Source: Oscillospiraceae bacterium (lineage in GTDB: Bacteria > Bacillota > Clostridia > Oscillospirales > Ruminococcaceae). From it: a DNA stretch of 64,000 nucleotides. Position numbers and translations under genes: made by a program. The notes under the pieces were generated by a model. That model worked only from the letters and a program-made list of their open reading frames with translations. It did not search any database and was not told the DNA's origin. Where the stretch lies: the NCBI GenBank assembly GCA_902363145.1, contig CABIZB010000005.1:1-64000 (forward strand). Direction: 5' to 3'. Below, piece by piece: positions 8,698-20,146 of this stretch. Within the stretch, counting starts at the first letter, position 1, and every line of letters begins with the position of its first letter.

Positions 8698-9239
8698 TAA
8701 GATATGCAATTATTTCGGCGGATTTAAAAGAAGCTATGCTTAAATTTTGTATGGAGCAGTCCGCCTGTGTAGGATTTGAAGAAGTAAAAAGACTGGTAGA
8801 TTCAGCTTTCACTACATTCAATAGAATCCCCGAAAAATGGTTTAAGGTTACGCCCGTTTTTAGCTATCTTCTTTATATGAGAGGGAATTATGCGGATGAG
8901 ATTCTTCCGAACAGCATTAAGGAAAACGGCGTAATTATCGAGAGAGGTATTAACCTCGGTACATTCATTATTGACCACTATTCCTGCGATACAGGCGAAA
9001 AGATTGTGCGTGGATATGATGTTGTTTATGACCTTGATAAACGTGAAATAGCACTGATTTACAGAATTGAGGTTATGGATAAGGGAGTAAGAAATCTATA
9101 CAGAGTTGAAACGGATTTGTTTGAGGATTTCGATGTGTGGCAGTTTATGTTTGATATAACATCCGATATTTCGGATACGCTCAGACGAAAAATAGCTTTT
9201 CCCACAACAATTATATTCAAGGGAAAGGAGGCGGTTTAA
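8694..9239 (+). CDS. Hypothetical ICE protein before topB
   Basis: A 181-aa soluble protein that overlaps the DUF4315 gene by four bases (ATGA) and ends one base before topB. There is no signal peptide or membrane helix. The sequence has alternating strands such as VIIERGINLGTFIIDHYSCD and GVRNLYRVETDLFEDFDVWQF. I do not recognise the family. Tight coupling to topB suggests a role in DNA processing during transfer, but this rests on position only. Confidence 0.6.
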   Translation: MIRYAIISADLKEAMLKFCMEQSACVGFEEVKRLVDSAFTTFNRIPEKWFKVTPVFSYLLYMRGNYADEILPNSIKENGVIIERGINLGTFIIDHYSCDTGEKIVRGYDVVYDLDKREIALIYRIEVMDKGVRNLYRVETDLFEDFDVWQFMFDITSDISDTLRRKIAFPTTIIFKGKEAV

Positions 9240-9240
9240 T

Positions 9241-12906
<3,666 letters not shown>

Positions 12907-13076
12907 GCGTCAAGAGCCGGAAAAATCCCATATTTCACGATAGAAACGCTCTGGACGAGGAATGTATCGCCGGAGCGTTTTCTATTTGAAAATCCTCATT
13001 TTCCCCAAGTCAAGAGCCGGGAAAAACACCCGAAAAATGCCCCTATTGCGTAACAGGGGCGCAGAAAGGAGAGTTT
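12907..13076 (+). promoter_or_regulatory. Leader-like gap with direct repeat and two hairpins
   Basis: This 170-base gap has no gene. A 17-base direct repeat (GTCAAGAGCCGG followed by A-rich bases) occurs at about 12909 and again at about 13010. A hairpin pairs ATAGAAACGCTC (12940-12951) with GAGCGTTTTCTAT (12973-12985) and may end transcription of the recombinase operon. A second stem pairs GCCCCT (13039-13044) with AGGGGC (13055-13060) just before the ribosome binding site of the next gene. Confidence 0.45.
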
Positions 13077-13391
13077 ATGAGAACAGGGCTTACGAAGCAG
13101 GAAAAGACCACCGATATATGGTTTGACGAGAAAGACCCGCTGATCTATATCCGCACCCACAACACCGACTTAAAGAAGCGGCTTGCCGCCTACGCCGGAC
13201 AGTCCCCCGACCAGTGCCGCCAGACTGACGCAGACCCGGACACGGGCTGCATGGAGTTTGAAATCCGCAAGGGGAGGTTCTCTTTCCGTCTGACCGCCCC
13301 ATACAGTGAGGAACGGAGGAACGCCGCCAGCAAAGCGGCAAAGAAACATTCCGGCAACTTGACACACCCTATTCAAAAAGATGTGCTATAA
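13077..13391 (+). CDS. Conserved small IME protein
   Basis: A 104-aa protein with ATG after GCAGAAAGGAGAGTTT. It contains TTDIWFDEKDPLIYIRTHNT and later KGRFSFRLTAPYSEERR. This pattern recurs in IMEs and ICEs of gut Clostridia under uninformative names, so I class it as a conserved accessory protein of unknown function. It has no membrane helix. Its 3' end overlaps a possible -10 box for the sigma gene that follows. Confidence 0.65.
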   Translation: MRTGLTKQEKTTDIWFDEKDPLIYIRTHNTDLKKRLAAYAGQSPDQCRQTDADPDTGCMEFEIRKGRFSFRLTAPYSEERRNAASKAAKKHSGNLTHPIQKDVL

Positions 13392-13392
13392 T
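13359..13392 (+). promoter_or_regulatory. Possible promoter for the sigma/anti-sigma pair
   Basis: TTGACA at 13359-13364 and an extended -10 TGCTATAAT at 13384-13392 lie 84-117 bases upstream of the sigma gene. The 22-base spacing is too long for a classical pair, so the extended -10 may work with a weaker -35. The call is tentative. Confidence 0.35.
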
Positions 13393-13475
13393 TTTTTTGA
13401 AAAAGTTTCGGATTAGATGTAGTATTTGCCGCTGAAACCGTAGTACATAGGTGAAGCCCGAAAGGAGGCGGTGAG

Positions 13476-14036
13476 ATGATAGACGACGAAAAAATCATAG
13501 AAATGTTTTTTGGACGTTCAGAACAAGGCATACGAGAGCTGGATATAAAATACGGAAAGGTCTGCCACAATCTTTCCTACCATATCGTAGGCAGCAGACA
13601 AGACGCGGAGGAATGTGTAAACGACGCTTATTTAGGCGCATGGAACGCCATTCCCCCGGCACGACCTAACCCGCTGCTATCTTATCTTGTTAAAATCGTT
13701 CGGAACATTTCACTCAAAATCTATTGGAGAAAGGAAGCAGCCAAACGGAGCAGCCATTACACGATTGCTTTGGAAGAAATTGAAGCCTGTATAGCAGCCC
13801 CGAATACAGTAGAAGCAGAAATCGAAGCCAAAGAGTTAGCCCGTATCATTGAAGCATTTTTAGACACGCTGACTACCGAAAACCGCGTTATTTTCATGCG
13901 CCGCTATTGGTTTTCCGACAGCTATAAGGACATAGCCGAGTTTATGGGGCTTTCAGAAAAAAACATTTCTGTCCGGCTGACCCGTATCCGCGAGAAGATG
14001 AAGCAATATTTGATTGAAAGAGAGGTATTCGTATGA
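13476..14036 (+). CDS. ECF-like RNA polymerase sigma factor
   Basis: A 186-aa sigma-70 family protein. Region 2 is visible as VGSRQDAEECVNDAYLGAWN followed by LLSYLVKIVRNISLK. Region 4 is ENRVIFMRRYWFSDSYKDIA and MGLSEKNISVRLTRIREKM, a helix-turn-helix. ATG follows GAAAGGAGGCGGTGAG. The next gene starts inside its stop codon (ATGA overlap) and encodes a membrane protein with a cytoplasmic N-terminus, the usual layout for a sigma/anti-sigma pair. Within the IME this is cargo. It could direct transcription of IME genes or of host genes, and no target promoter can be named from the window. Confidence 0.85.
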   Translation: MIDDEKIIEMFFGRSEQGIRELDIKYGKVCHNLSYHIVGSRQDAEECVNDAYLGAWNAIPPARPNPLLSYLVKIVRNISLKIYWRKEAAKRSSHYTIALEEIEACIAAPNTVEAEIEAKELARIIEAFLDTLTTENRVIFMRRYWFSDSYKDIAEFMGLSEKNISVRLTRIREKMKQYLIEREVFV

Positions 14037-14749
14037 ACGCAAAAAAGTTTTCCGACGCTATGAGTGAACTTGATACGAAATATGTTGATGAAGCCCTTAA
14101 CTACAAAAAGAAAGCAAAGAAACCCGGTTGGGTTAAGTGGGGAGCTATGGCGGCTTGCTTTGCAGTAATTGCTGTTTTAGGCGTAGGCGTATTTCAAAGT
14201 GGATTGTTCGGGAACAAAACTGACATTGCCACTTTGGACAACGGAAATGAAATCATCTTTGTAAAATCGGAAACTGCTGGCTCAAGCATTGACATTGACG
14301 GGACTATAACAACAAGGCAACTTACGGAAACGGAAGCTGCATCTCTTTTTCCAAACTTGACCGTTACAGCTCATGCAGTTTTTCGTGTTGATGATACTGT
14401 TTCCGACAGCAACAAAGAATTGATTGGTTTTGAGGGAAAAATCGAAAATGCCAAAGTGGTAATATCTACAACGGATATAGCACTACTTGATACGAAGATT
14501 GTAGGAAGTGAAGAAAGTAGCGAAGTAAATGGCACAAGCGTGACGGCAGGATATTTTGTAACAGACCGGAACAGCGTGGGAGAACAGAATGTAATTTACT
14601 ATGCGACCTTTAAGTTGGGAGATAGCACCGTATATGTTGAAAATGCGGGTGCAAAAACTGAAAGCGAAAGTGTGAAAAACGATTTGGCTACCATTATCCA
14701 AGAGCTGATAAATAATGGTGCGCTTGACCTAAGTTCTTTCAACGGATAA
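14033..14749 (+). CDS. Putative anti-sigma factor membrane protein
   Basis: This 238-aa protein begins with a short soluble part containing FSDAMSELDTKYVDEALNY and a basic stretch. One transmembrane helix follows (WGAMAACFAVIAVLGVGVF, about residues 42-60), then an exported domain of about 170 residues. The N-terminal pattern occurs in anti-sigma-like proteins paired with ECF sigma factors in Clostridia. Its four-base overlap with the sigma gene supports that role, which remains inferred. What the outer domain senses is unknown. A terminator follows. Confidence 0.65.
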   Translation: MNAKKFSDAMSELDTKYVDEALNYKKKAKKPGWVKWGAMAACFAVIAVLGVGVFQSGLFGNKTDIATLDNGNEIIFVKSETAGSSIDIDGTITTRQLTETEAASLFPNLTVTAHAVFRVDDTVSDSNKELIGFEGKIENAKVVISTTDIALLDTKIVGSEESSEVNGTSVTAGYFVTDRNSVGEQNVIYYATFKLGDSTVYVENAGAKTESESVKNDLATIIQELINNGALDLSSFNG

Positions 14750-14775
14750 CCCCATGAAAATTTAATACTACCATC

Positions 14776-14808
14776 AGGACAGCCGAGCAAATCGACTGTC
14801 CTTTTTCT
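14776..14808 (+). terminator. Terminator after the sigma/anti-sigma pair
   Basis: AGGACAG (14776-14782) pairs with CTGTCCT (14796-14802), and TTTTTC follows directly. Confidence 0.7.
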
Positions 14809-14838
14809 ATGTCTACGGACAGAAAGGAGCGACCAACC

Positions 14839-15132
14839 ATGACAAAACCGAGAGAGAAAACCCGCGAAGAACTGCAAGCCGAGATCGAGGACGGGAAGAA
14901 GAAAATCCGGCAGTTTGAGAACCGGGAAAAGATGTTGCGTCAGAAGTTATCCAAAGAGGAACGCAGAACGCGCAGCCACCGCCTTATCGTCCGGGGCGCA
15001 GTCTTTGAAAGCATTGTGCCGGAAGCAAAGAACATGACCGACGAGGAAGCCACAGCGCTTCTCCGGCTTGCCTTGACGAGTGAACCAGCGCGAGAATATC
15101 TGAAAAAACGAGCCGAGGGAGCGACAAGCTGA
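14839..15132 (+). CDS. DUF3847-like protein upstream of the relaxase
   Basis: A 97-aa protein that is mostly a charged coiled coil (KTREELQAEIEDGKKKIRQF) ending with a short helical domain (MTDEEATALLRLALTSEPA). Small coiled-coil proteins of the DUF3847 type precede MobA/MobL relaxases in many IMEs and may act as relaxosome accessories. I chose ATG 14839, placed after GAAAGGAGCGACCAACC, rather than an upstream in-frame ATG at 14809 that falls in the terminator tail. Confidence 0.65.
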   Translation: MTKPREKTREELQAEIEDGKKKIRQFENREKMLRQKLSKEERRTRSHRLIVRGAVFESIVPEAKNMTDEEATALLRLALTSEPAREYLKKRAEGATS

Positions 15133-15365
15133 AAATCCCTTAGGAACTAAGGGCGCACTTATACACCCTTGCGGGCGTGTGCGCTCTGCCGAGGGCTTAT
15201 CTCCGCACAGGGAGATTTCCCCGCGCTCCGATATGGCGGCTTTGCCGCAACAAGGGGCTGCACCCCTTGCGCCGCTTCGCGGCTATCCCTGCACACCCAC
15301 AAAAACAGTACACCCGCCGTTGGCGTCTGTACCATTTTTGCGGGTTTTATTATCCTATCCGGGAG
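15133..15365 (+). other. Candidate origin of transfer of the IME
   Basis: A gene-free 230-base stretch directly before the MobA/MobL relaxase, the usual place for a MOBQ oriT. It holds several inverted repeats: GCGCAC (15153-15158) with GTGCGC (15179-15184); CAAGGGG (15251-15257) with CCCCTTG (15263-15269); GCCGC (15271-15275) with GCGGC (15279-15283); GTACA (15308-15312) with TGTAC (15328-15332). The nick site cannot be placed from sequence alone. Confidence 0.5.
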
Positions 15366-16877
15366 GTGATACCCATAGCCATTTACCATTGGAACATCGG
15401 CATTGTGAGCCGAGGAAAAGGCAAATCAGCCGTTGCCGCAGCCGCCTACCGAAGCGGCGAAAAGCTGACAAACGAATGGGACGGAATGACCCATGACTAC
15501 ACCCGCAAAGGCGGCGTTGTCCATACAGAGATCATGCTGCCGCCCCACGCGCCACCCTCATTCTCTGACCGTTCAACCTTGTGGAACAGCGTGGAGCTTT
15601 ACGAGAAAGCCGGGAACGCCCAGCTTGCCAGAGAGATTGACGCGGCGCTCCCCATAGAATTATCCAGAGAGGAACAGATCCGGCTTGTCCGGGAATACTG
15701 TTCCTCTCAATTTGTTTCCAGAGGAATGTGTGTGGATTTTGTTATCCACGACACCAACAGCGGCAACCCCCATTGTCATATCATGCTGACTATGCGCCCC
15801 CTTGACGGGCGCGGCGCGTGGGCGGCAAAGTCTAAAAAGGAATATGACCTTGATGAAAACGGTGAGCGTATCCGCTTGCCAAGCGGCAGATATAAGACGC
15901 ACAAGGTTGACCTCACGGGCTGGAACAGCCAAGAGAATGCGCTTGTTTGGCGCAAGGCATGGGCTGACTATACCAACGACTTTTTGGAGAGGAACGGAAG
16001 CCCGGAGCGTATCGACCACCGCAGCAACGCCGAGAGAGGAATTGACGAGATACCCACCGTCCACATGGGCGTGGCGGCTTGCCAGATGGAGAAGAAAGGT
16101 ATCGCCACCGAGAAAGGCGAACTGAACCGCAGTATTCAAAAGGCAAACCGCCTTATCCGGGAAATCCGGGCGCAGATTGGCAAGCTCAAGGAATGGATTG
16201 CCGACCTGTTCAAAGCGCGGGAAACCGCCCCGAAGCAACCGTCGCAATCTCCCAACCTTGCAAATCTGCTGATGAAGTATTTGAGCGTTCAGAGAGAAAA
16301 GAGCCGGAAGTATTCGCAGCGTTGGCAACAACAGCACACAGCCGATGAACTGAAAACCATAGCGGCAGCGGTCAACTATCTCTCCGAGCATGGTATCTCT
16401 AATCTTGATGAGCTGGACGCAGCCCTTTCCTCTGTCAGCGATAAAGCCTATTCAATCCGGGAGGGAATGAAAACCGCCGAGCAGCGCATGAAAGAACTGC
16501 AAAAGCTGATAGAGAACGGCGAGAATTATTTGCAGTATAAGCCCATTCATGCCGAACTGAAAAAGCTGAAAAACGGCTGGACGAACAAACGGGATAAGTA
16601 TGAGGAAGCCCACCGCGCCGAACTGACCCTATGGAACGCAGCAAGCCGCTATCTCCATGCAAATCTGACAGATACAAAGACGCTGCCTATCTCCAAATGG
16701 AAACATGAATACGCCGACCTCAAAGAGCAGAGAGATACCGACTACACCAAACTGAAAGCTACCCGCGCCGAGGTTGCCGAGCTTCAGAAGATACGCAAGT
16801 GCGTTGATATTGCACTGAAAGCCGAGCAGCCGGAGCAGACACAGAACCACACCAAGCGGCAGGAACAGGAGCGATAA
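15366..16877 (+). CDS. mobA: MobA/MobL family relaxase of the IME
   Basis: Relaxases of this MOBQ family nick oriT and pilot the strand into the recipient. The N-terminus IAIYHWNIGIVSRGKGKSAV and the block AAAYRSGEKLTNEWDG are typical. The metal-binding motif is NPHCHIMLTMRPLDGRG at about residue 135. The C-terminal half is a long coiled coil. Start choice is awkward: a run reading GGGAGG (15361-15366) sits eight bases before ATA at 15375, exactly where relatives have ATG. The nearest standard start is GTG at 15366, which overlaps that ribosome binding site. A frame extending up to 15177 crosses the oriT-like region and is not credible. Confidence 0.85.
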   Translation: MIPIAIYHWNIGIVSRGKGKSAVAAAAYRSGEKLTNEWDGMTHDYTRKGGVVHTEIMLPPHAPPSFSDRSTLWNSVELYEKAGNAQLAREIDAALPIELSREEQIRLVREYCSSQFVSRGMCVDFVIHDTNSGNPHCHIMLTMRPLDGRGAWAAKSKKEYDLDENGERIRLPSGRYKTHKVDLTGWNSQENALVWRKAWADYTNDFLERNGSPERIDHRSNAERGIDEIPTVHMGVAACQMEKKGIATEKGELNRSIQKANRLIREIRAQIGKLKEWIADLFKARETAPKQPSQSPNLANLLMKYLSVQREKSRKYSQRWQQQHTADELKTIAAAVNYLSEHGISNLDELDAALSSVSDKAYSIREGMKTAEQRMKELQKLIENGENYLQYKPIHAELKKLKNGWTNKRDKYEEAHRAELTLWNAASRYLHANLTDTKTLPISKWKHEYADLKEQRDTDYTKLKATRAEVAELQKIRKCVDIALKAEQPEQTQNHTKRQEQER

Positions 16878-16882
16878 AGAAA

Positions 16883-16914
16883 AGGACGGGCAAGCTGATT
16901 TGCCTGTCCGTCCT
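16883..16914 (+). terminator. Hairpin after the relaxase gene
   Basis: AGGACGG (16883-16889) pairs with CCGTCCT (16908-16914), with further pairing inside. There is no strong T run on the plus strand. It lies between the convergent relaxase and small membrane protein genes. Confidence 0.5.
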
Positions 16915-16941
16915 CTATTCCCATCCGACAAAGGAATGTGT

Positions 16942-17106
16942 TCACTTCTTATCGGGTAAAAATGTCATTATAACGCCAGTAATGCCGATAACTGAAAAGA
17001 TTAAAGCCCATTTGAAACTTAAATCAAAAAAAGCCACATTGCCATATCCTAACATCAGCAGGATACTAACTAAAATCAATGCTATACCTTGCAGTTGCCT
17101 TTTCAT
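16942..17106 (-). CDS. 54-aa two-helix membrane protein
   Basis: The ATG at 17106 on the minus strand is preceded by AAAGGAGTGTGATTGT, so the nine residues upstream in the open frame are discarded. The protein has two hydrophobic segments (LQGIALILVSILLMLGYG and WALIFSVIGITGVIMTFL) with a short loop. It is the only minus-strand gene of the IME and points toward the end of the relaxase gene. Similar tiny membrane proteins occur in Clostridia genomes and mobile elements; function is unknown. Confidence 0.65.
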   Translation of the reverse strand: MKRQLQGIALILVSILLMLGYGNVAFFDLSFKWALIFSVIGITGVIMTFLPDKK

Positions 17107-17198
17107 ACAATCACACTCCTTTGTCAAATTCAAGTTTGTTGACTTTATTTTACTTCAAAACTATGAACAATTCAACCACAGAAAGAGAGGTATTAACC

Positions 17199-19076
17199 AT
17201 GTATTACACCCAAGAGCAGATAGACCGCGCCAACCAAGCCGACCTTGTTTCTTTCCTGCAATCACAGGGCGAGCAGCTTACCCGCGCCGGGAATGAATAC
17301 CGTTGGAAACGGCACGACAGCTTGACCGTCCGGGGAAACAAATGGTACAGGCACAGCCAGAGCAAGGGCGGCGGCCCCGTTGATTTTGTCATGGAGTTTT
17401 TCGGCAAGAGCTTCACCGAAGCCGTTGAACTGCTGACAGGCGAAAAAGGAGCCGCCCCGCCGCCGGACAGACATTGCCCCGCGCCCCTATCCGACTTCCG
17501 ACTGCCACCCCGCAGCACCGACAACCGCATAGCGAGGAACTACCTCACAGCAGCCCGCCGCATTGATGAAGATGTGACGGGCTTTTTTCTTTCCAATGGC
17601 GACATTTACGAGGAAGCCGCCCACCATAACGCCGTATTCGTCGGCAGAGATGAAAGCGGCATACCGCGATACGCCCACCAGCGCAGCACAGCCGGGAACT
17701 TCCGGCTTGATGTGAAAGGCAGCGACAAAGCCTTTAACTTCTGCTACCGGGGCGAGGGCGAAAGATTGTTTGTCTTTGAAGCCCCCATTGACCTGTTATC
17801 TTTCCTCTGCCTGTTCAAAAAGGAATGGCAGAAACAAAGCTACCTTGCACTGGGCGGCGTGGGAGAAAAAGCCCTGCTGCGTTTCCTTTCTGACCGTCCG
17901 AACATCAAGACCGTGTACCTCTGCCTTGACAGCGACCAAGCCGGAAACGACGCTTGCAGCCGCCTTGCAGAGCTTATGCCGGAGGGCTTGACCGTCCACC
18001 GTCTTATTCCCCTTTTCAAAGATTGGAACGAGGTGCAGACGCGCCGGGGAGAAATCGCGGACGGGAAGTATATCCGGGAAGCGATTTACGGCTTGAAAGA
18101 GCCGCCGCAGGAAGAAACCGTTGAGATTATCCGCATGAGCGAGGTTGACACGCAGACCGTTGAATGGCTATGGGAGCCGTATATTCCCTTTGGGAAAGTA
18201 ACCATTGTGCAAGGCAATCCCGGCGAGGGCAAGACCACCTTTGCCCTACGCCTTGCCGCCGCCTGCACCACCGGGGGAACGCTGCCGGGAATGAAGCCCT
18301 TGCCGCCATTCCAAGTGATTTACCAGACTGCCGAGGACGGTTTGGGCGATACCGTCAAGCCCCGCTTGATGGAAGCAGAAGCCGACCTTGACCGCGTACT
18401 TGTGATTGATGAAGCCAAACGGGAGCTTACCCTGTCCGACGAGCGCATAGAGAAAGCAATCATGCAGAATGGAGCGCGTCTGATTATCCTTGACCCCATA
18501 CAGGCGTACATGGGCGAAAAAACCGACATGAACCGGGCAAACGAAGTGCGCCCCATGTTCCGCCGCCTTGCCGATGTTGCCGAGCGTACCGGGTGCGCCG
18601 TTATCCTTATCGGACATCTCAACAAAGCTGCCGGAGGGCAGAGCGCATACCGGGGTTTAGGTTCTATCGACTTCCGCGCCGCAGCAAGGAGCGTCCTGCT
18701 GATCGGGCGCGTGAAGCGAGAACCGAATGTGCGCGTTATCGTCCATGACAAATCTTCCCTTGCGCCGGAGGGCAAGCCCGTTGCCTTTTGCCTTGACCCG
18801 GAAACGGGCTTTTCGTGGATAGGCGAATATGATATAACCGCCGACGAGCTGCTGTCCGGCGCGGGCGGGAACACCGCCACCAAGACCGAACAGGCGGAAC
18901 GGCTGATACTGGATTTACTGGCAGACGGGAAAGAGCTTGCCAGCGAGGACATAGAGAAAGCCGCCACAGAAGCGGGCATATCCGCCCGTACCGTCCGGGC
19001 GGCAAAGAGAAACCTTGACGGGCGCATTACCTCAAAGCGCATTGGCGCGGCATGGTATCACGCTCTTAAAAAGTGA
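17199..19076 (+). CDS. Primase-helicase-like replication protein (Toprim and RecA-type ATPase)
   Basis: This 625-aa protein joins an N-terminal CHC2/DUF3991-like region (GNKWYRHSQSKGGGPVDFV near residue 45), a Toprim-type domain (SYLALGGVGEKALLRFL, then LCLDSDQAGNDA) and a RecA/RepA-like ATPase with Walker A VQGNPGEGKTTFA near residue 352 and Walker B ARLIILDPIQAYMG. A C-terminal winged-helix region ends SARTVRAAKRNLDGRI. Such proteins prime and unwind DNA so that the circular IME can replicate. I chose ATG 17199, preceded by GAAAGAGAGGTATTAACC, over the longer frame from 17079, which runs antisense to the promoter area of the small membrane gene. Confidence 0.8.
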   Translation: MYYTQEQIDRANQADLVSFLQSQGEQLTRAGNEYRWKRHDSLTVRGNKWYRHSQSKGGGPVDFVMEFFGKSFTEAVELLTGEKGAAPPPDRHCPAPLSDFRLPPRSTDNRIARNYLTAARRIDEDVTGFFLSNGDIYEEAAHHNAVFVGRDESGIPRYAHQRSTAGNFRLDVKGSDKAFNFCYRGEGERLFVFEAPIDLLSFLCLFKKEWQKQSYLALGGVGEKALLRFLSDRPNIKTVYLCLDSDQAGNDACSRLAELMPEGLTVHRLIPLFKDWNEVQTRRGEIADGKYIREAIYGLKEPPQEETVEIIRMSEVDTQTVEWLWEPYIPFGKVTIVQGNPGEGKTTFALRLAAACTTGGTLPGMKPLPPFQVIYQTAEDGLGDTVKPRLMEAEADLDRVLVIDEAKRELTLSDERIEKAIMQNGARLIILDPIQAYMGEKTDMNRANEVRPMFRRLADVAERTGCAVILIGHLNKAAGGQSAYRGLGSIDFRAAARSVLLIGRVKREPNVRVIVHDKSSLAPEGKPVAFCLDPETGFSWIGEYDITADELLSGAGGNTATKTEQAERLILDLLADGKELASEDIEKAATEAGISARTVRAAKRNLDGRITSKRIGAAWYHALKK

Positions 19077-19198
19077 AACGGCAAAATCCAAGTGGCAAAA
19101 CCCAGATACCTTGCCACTTTGCCACTTCGCCACTTCAACCTCAAAACCACCGCCCCATGTATGACCGCATGGGGCTTTTCTCATGGAAAGGAGAGCCT

Positions 19199-19399
19199 AT
19201 GAACAACGACACCAGCAACCGCAGCACCCCCGCAACCGCTTCCCCTCTGACCGTAAAGGAAGCCGCGCCACCTGTAATGATAAAGAAAATCGGAAAGACC
19301 ACCTACCGCGTCAAAATCCATTTCAGCGAAACGAGCAAAGAAACCATGAGCGACAAAATCAAGCGTCTGATTTTGAATGACAGCGAAAAAAGTTCTTAA
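19199..19399 (+). CDS. TnpW-like transposon-encoded protein
   Basis: A 66-aa protein starting after AAAGGAGAGCCT. A Thr/Pro/Ala-rich start leads to IKKIGKTTYRVKIHFSET and SKETMSDKIKRL near the end. The closing motif matches the partial protein at 2-64. Both lie just inside the right end of an IME, so this is the family's last gene. Function is unknown; a role at the att end or in replication would be a guess. Confidence 0.7.
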   Translation: MNNDTSNRSTPATASPLTVKEAAPPVMIKKIGKTTYRVKIHFSETSKETMSDKIKRLILNDSEKSS

Positions 19400-19400
19400 A

Positions 19401-19428
19401 CACCCTTGACAAAACGTATCAGAAAGTA
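19401..19428 (+). mobile_element. Right end (att) of the topB IME
   Basis: CCCTTGAC, four A bases, CGTATC, AGAAAG, then TA at 19427-19428 next to topB CATTGC. Spacing and conserved positions match 88-115 at the other IME junction, marking this as the recombinase recognition end. Confidence 0.65.
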
Positions 19429-20111
19429 CATTGCTTGCGGTTATGGAAAACATCGACCGTCTGGTTGATGATAAGGAGCTGAAAGGCTTTGTCAAGGAAC
19501 GTGGACTCGGTACACCTGCAACAAGAGCTTCAATCATCGAAGAACTTATTGCCGCAGGGTATATCGAGCGTAAGAAGAAACAGCTTGTTTCAACCGATTA
19601 CGGCAGAGCGTTTGCGGTTTCTGTTCCCGATAATGTAAAATCGGCAGAGCTGACCGCACATTGGGAACAGGTACTTTCCGATATTGAAAACGGAAACGGC
19701 AATGCGGATATGCTGCTTGATGAAATCAAGAACAGCGTTTTGGAAATCATCGCTTTTGAAAAGGGCAGAGACAACCGTGTCAGGGTTACACGAAAGGTAA
19801 GCGTAGGCAACTGTCCTCGCTGTGGAAGTCCTGTTATTGAAAACAGCAAGGCTTTCAGTTGTTCCGCAGGGCGTGACAAGTGCGGTTTCTTTATCTTCAA
19901 GCAGGACAAGCGTATCGGCAGAAGCTACAAGGCAGACGAGATTGCGGAACTGATTTCAAAGGGCAAGGTTACGCTGAAGAATTGCACCTCATCAAAGGGG
20001 AATAAGTACAGTGCGGTGTTCTTGCTGGAGGATACAGGCAAGTATGTGAATCTCAAGATGGAGGAGTTTGTGGGCGGTAAGAAAATGCAGAGTGAAAAAA
20101 TTCAATTATAG
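19429..20111 (+). pseudogene. topB: DNA topoisomerase III, C-terminal part
   Basis: This is the continuation of the topB gene that starts at 9241. The frame resumes at CA TTG with TLLAVMENIDRLV and includes KGFVKERGLGTPATRASIIEE, the type IA signature, near the start. It ends in a C4 zinc ribbon (CPRCGSPVIENSKAFSCSAG) and a short basic tail. Alone it has no proper start; the TTG at 19431 has no ribosome binding site. Excision of the IME would fuse it back to 9241-10660. A short gap separates it from AT-rich cargo on the opposite strand. Confidence 0.9.
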
Positions 20112-20146
20112 AAGTTTGATTGCCTTCATTATTGAAAAATATAGAA

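Noticed and set aside
15177..15365. In-frame extension of the relaxase upstream of 15366
   Set aside because: It crosses the inverted repeats of the oriT-like region and is Arg/Pro/Cys-rich junk with no relaxase similarity.
15660..16391. 243-aa minus-strand ORF
   Set aside because: It is a shadow of GC-rich relaxase codons.
18320..19042. 240-aa minus-strand ORF
   Set aside because: It is antisense to the ATPase part of the primase-helicase, Ser/Arg-rich, with no start signal.
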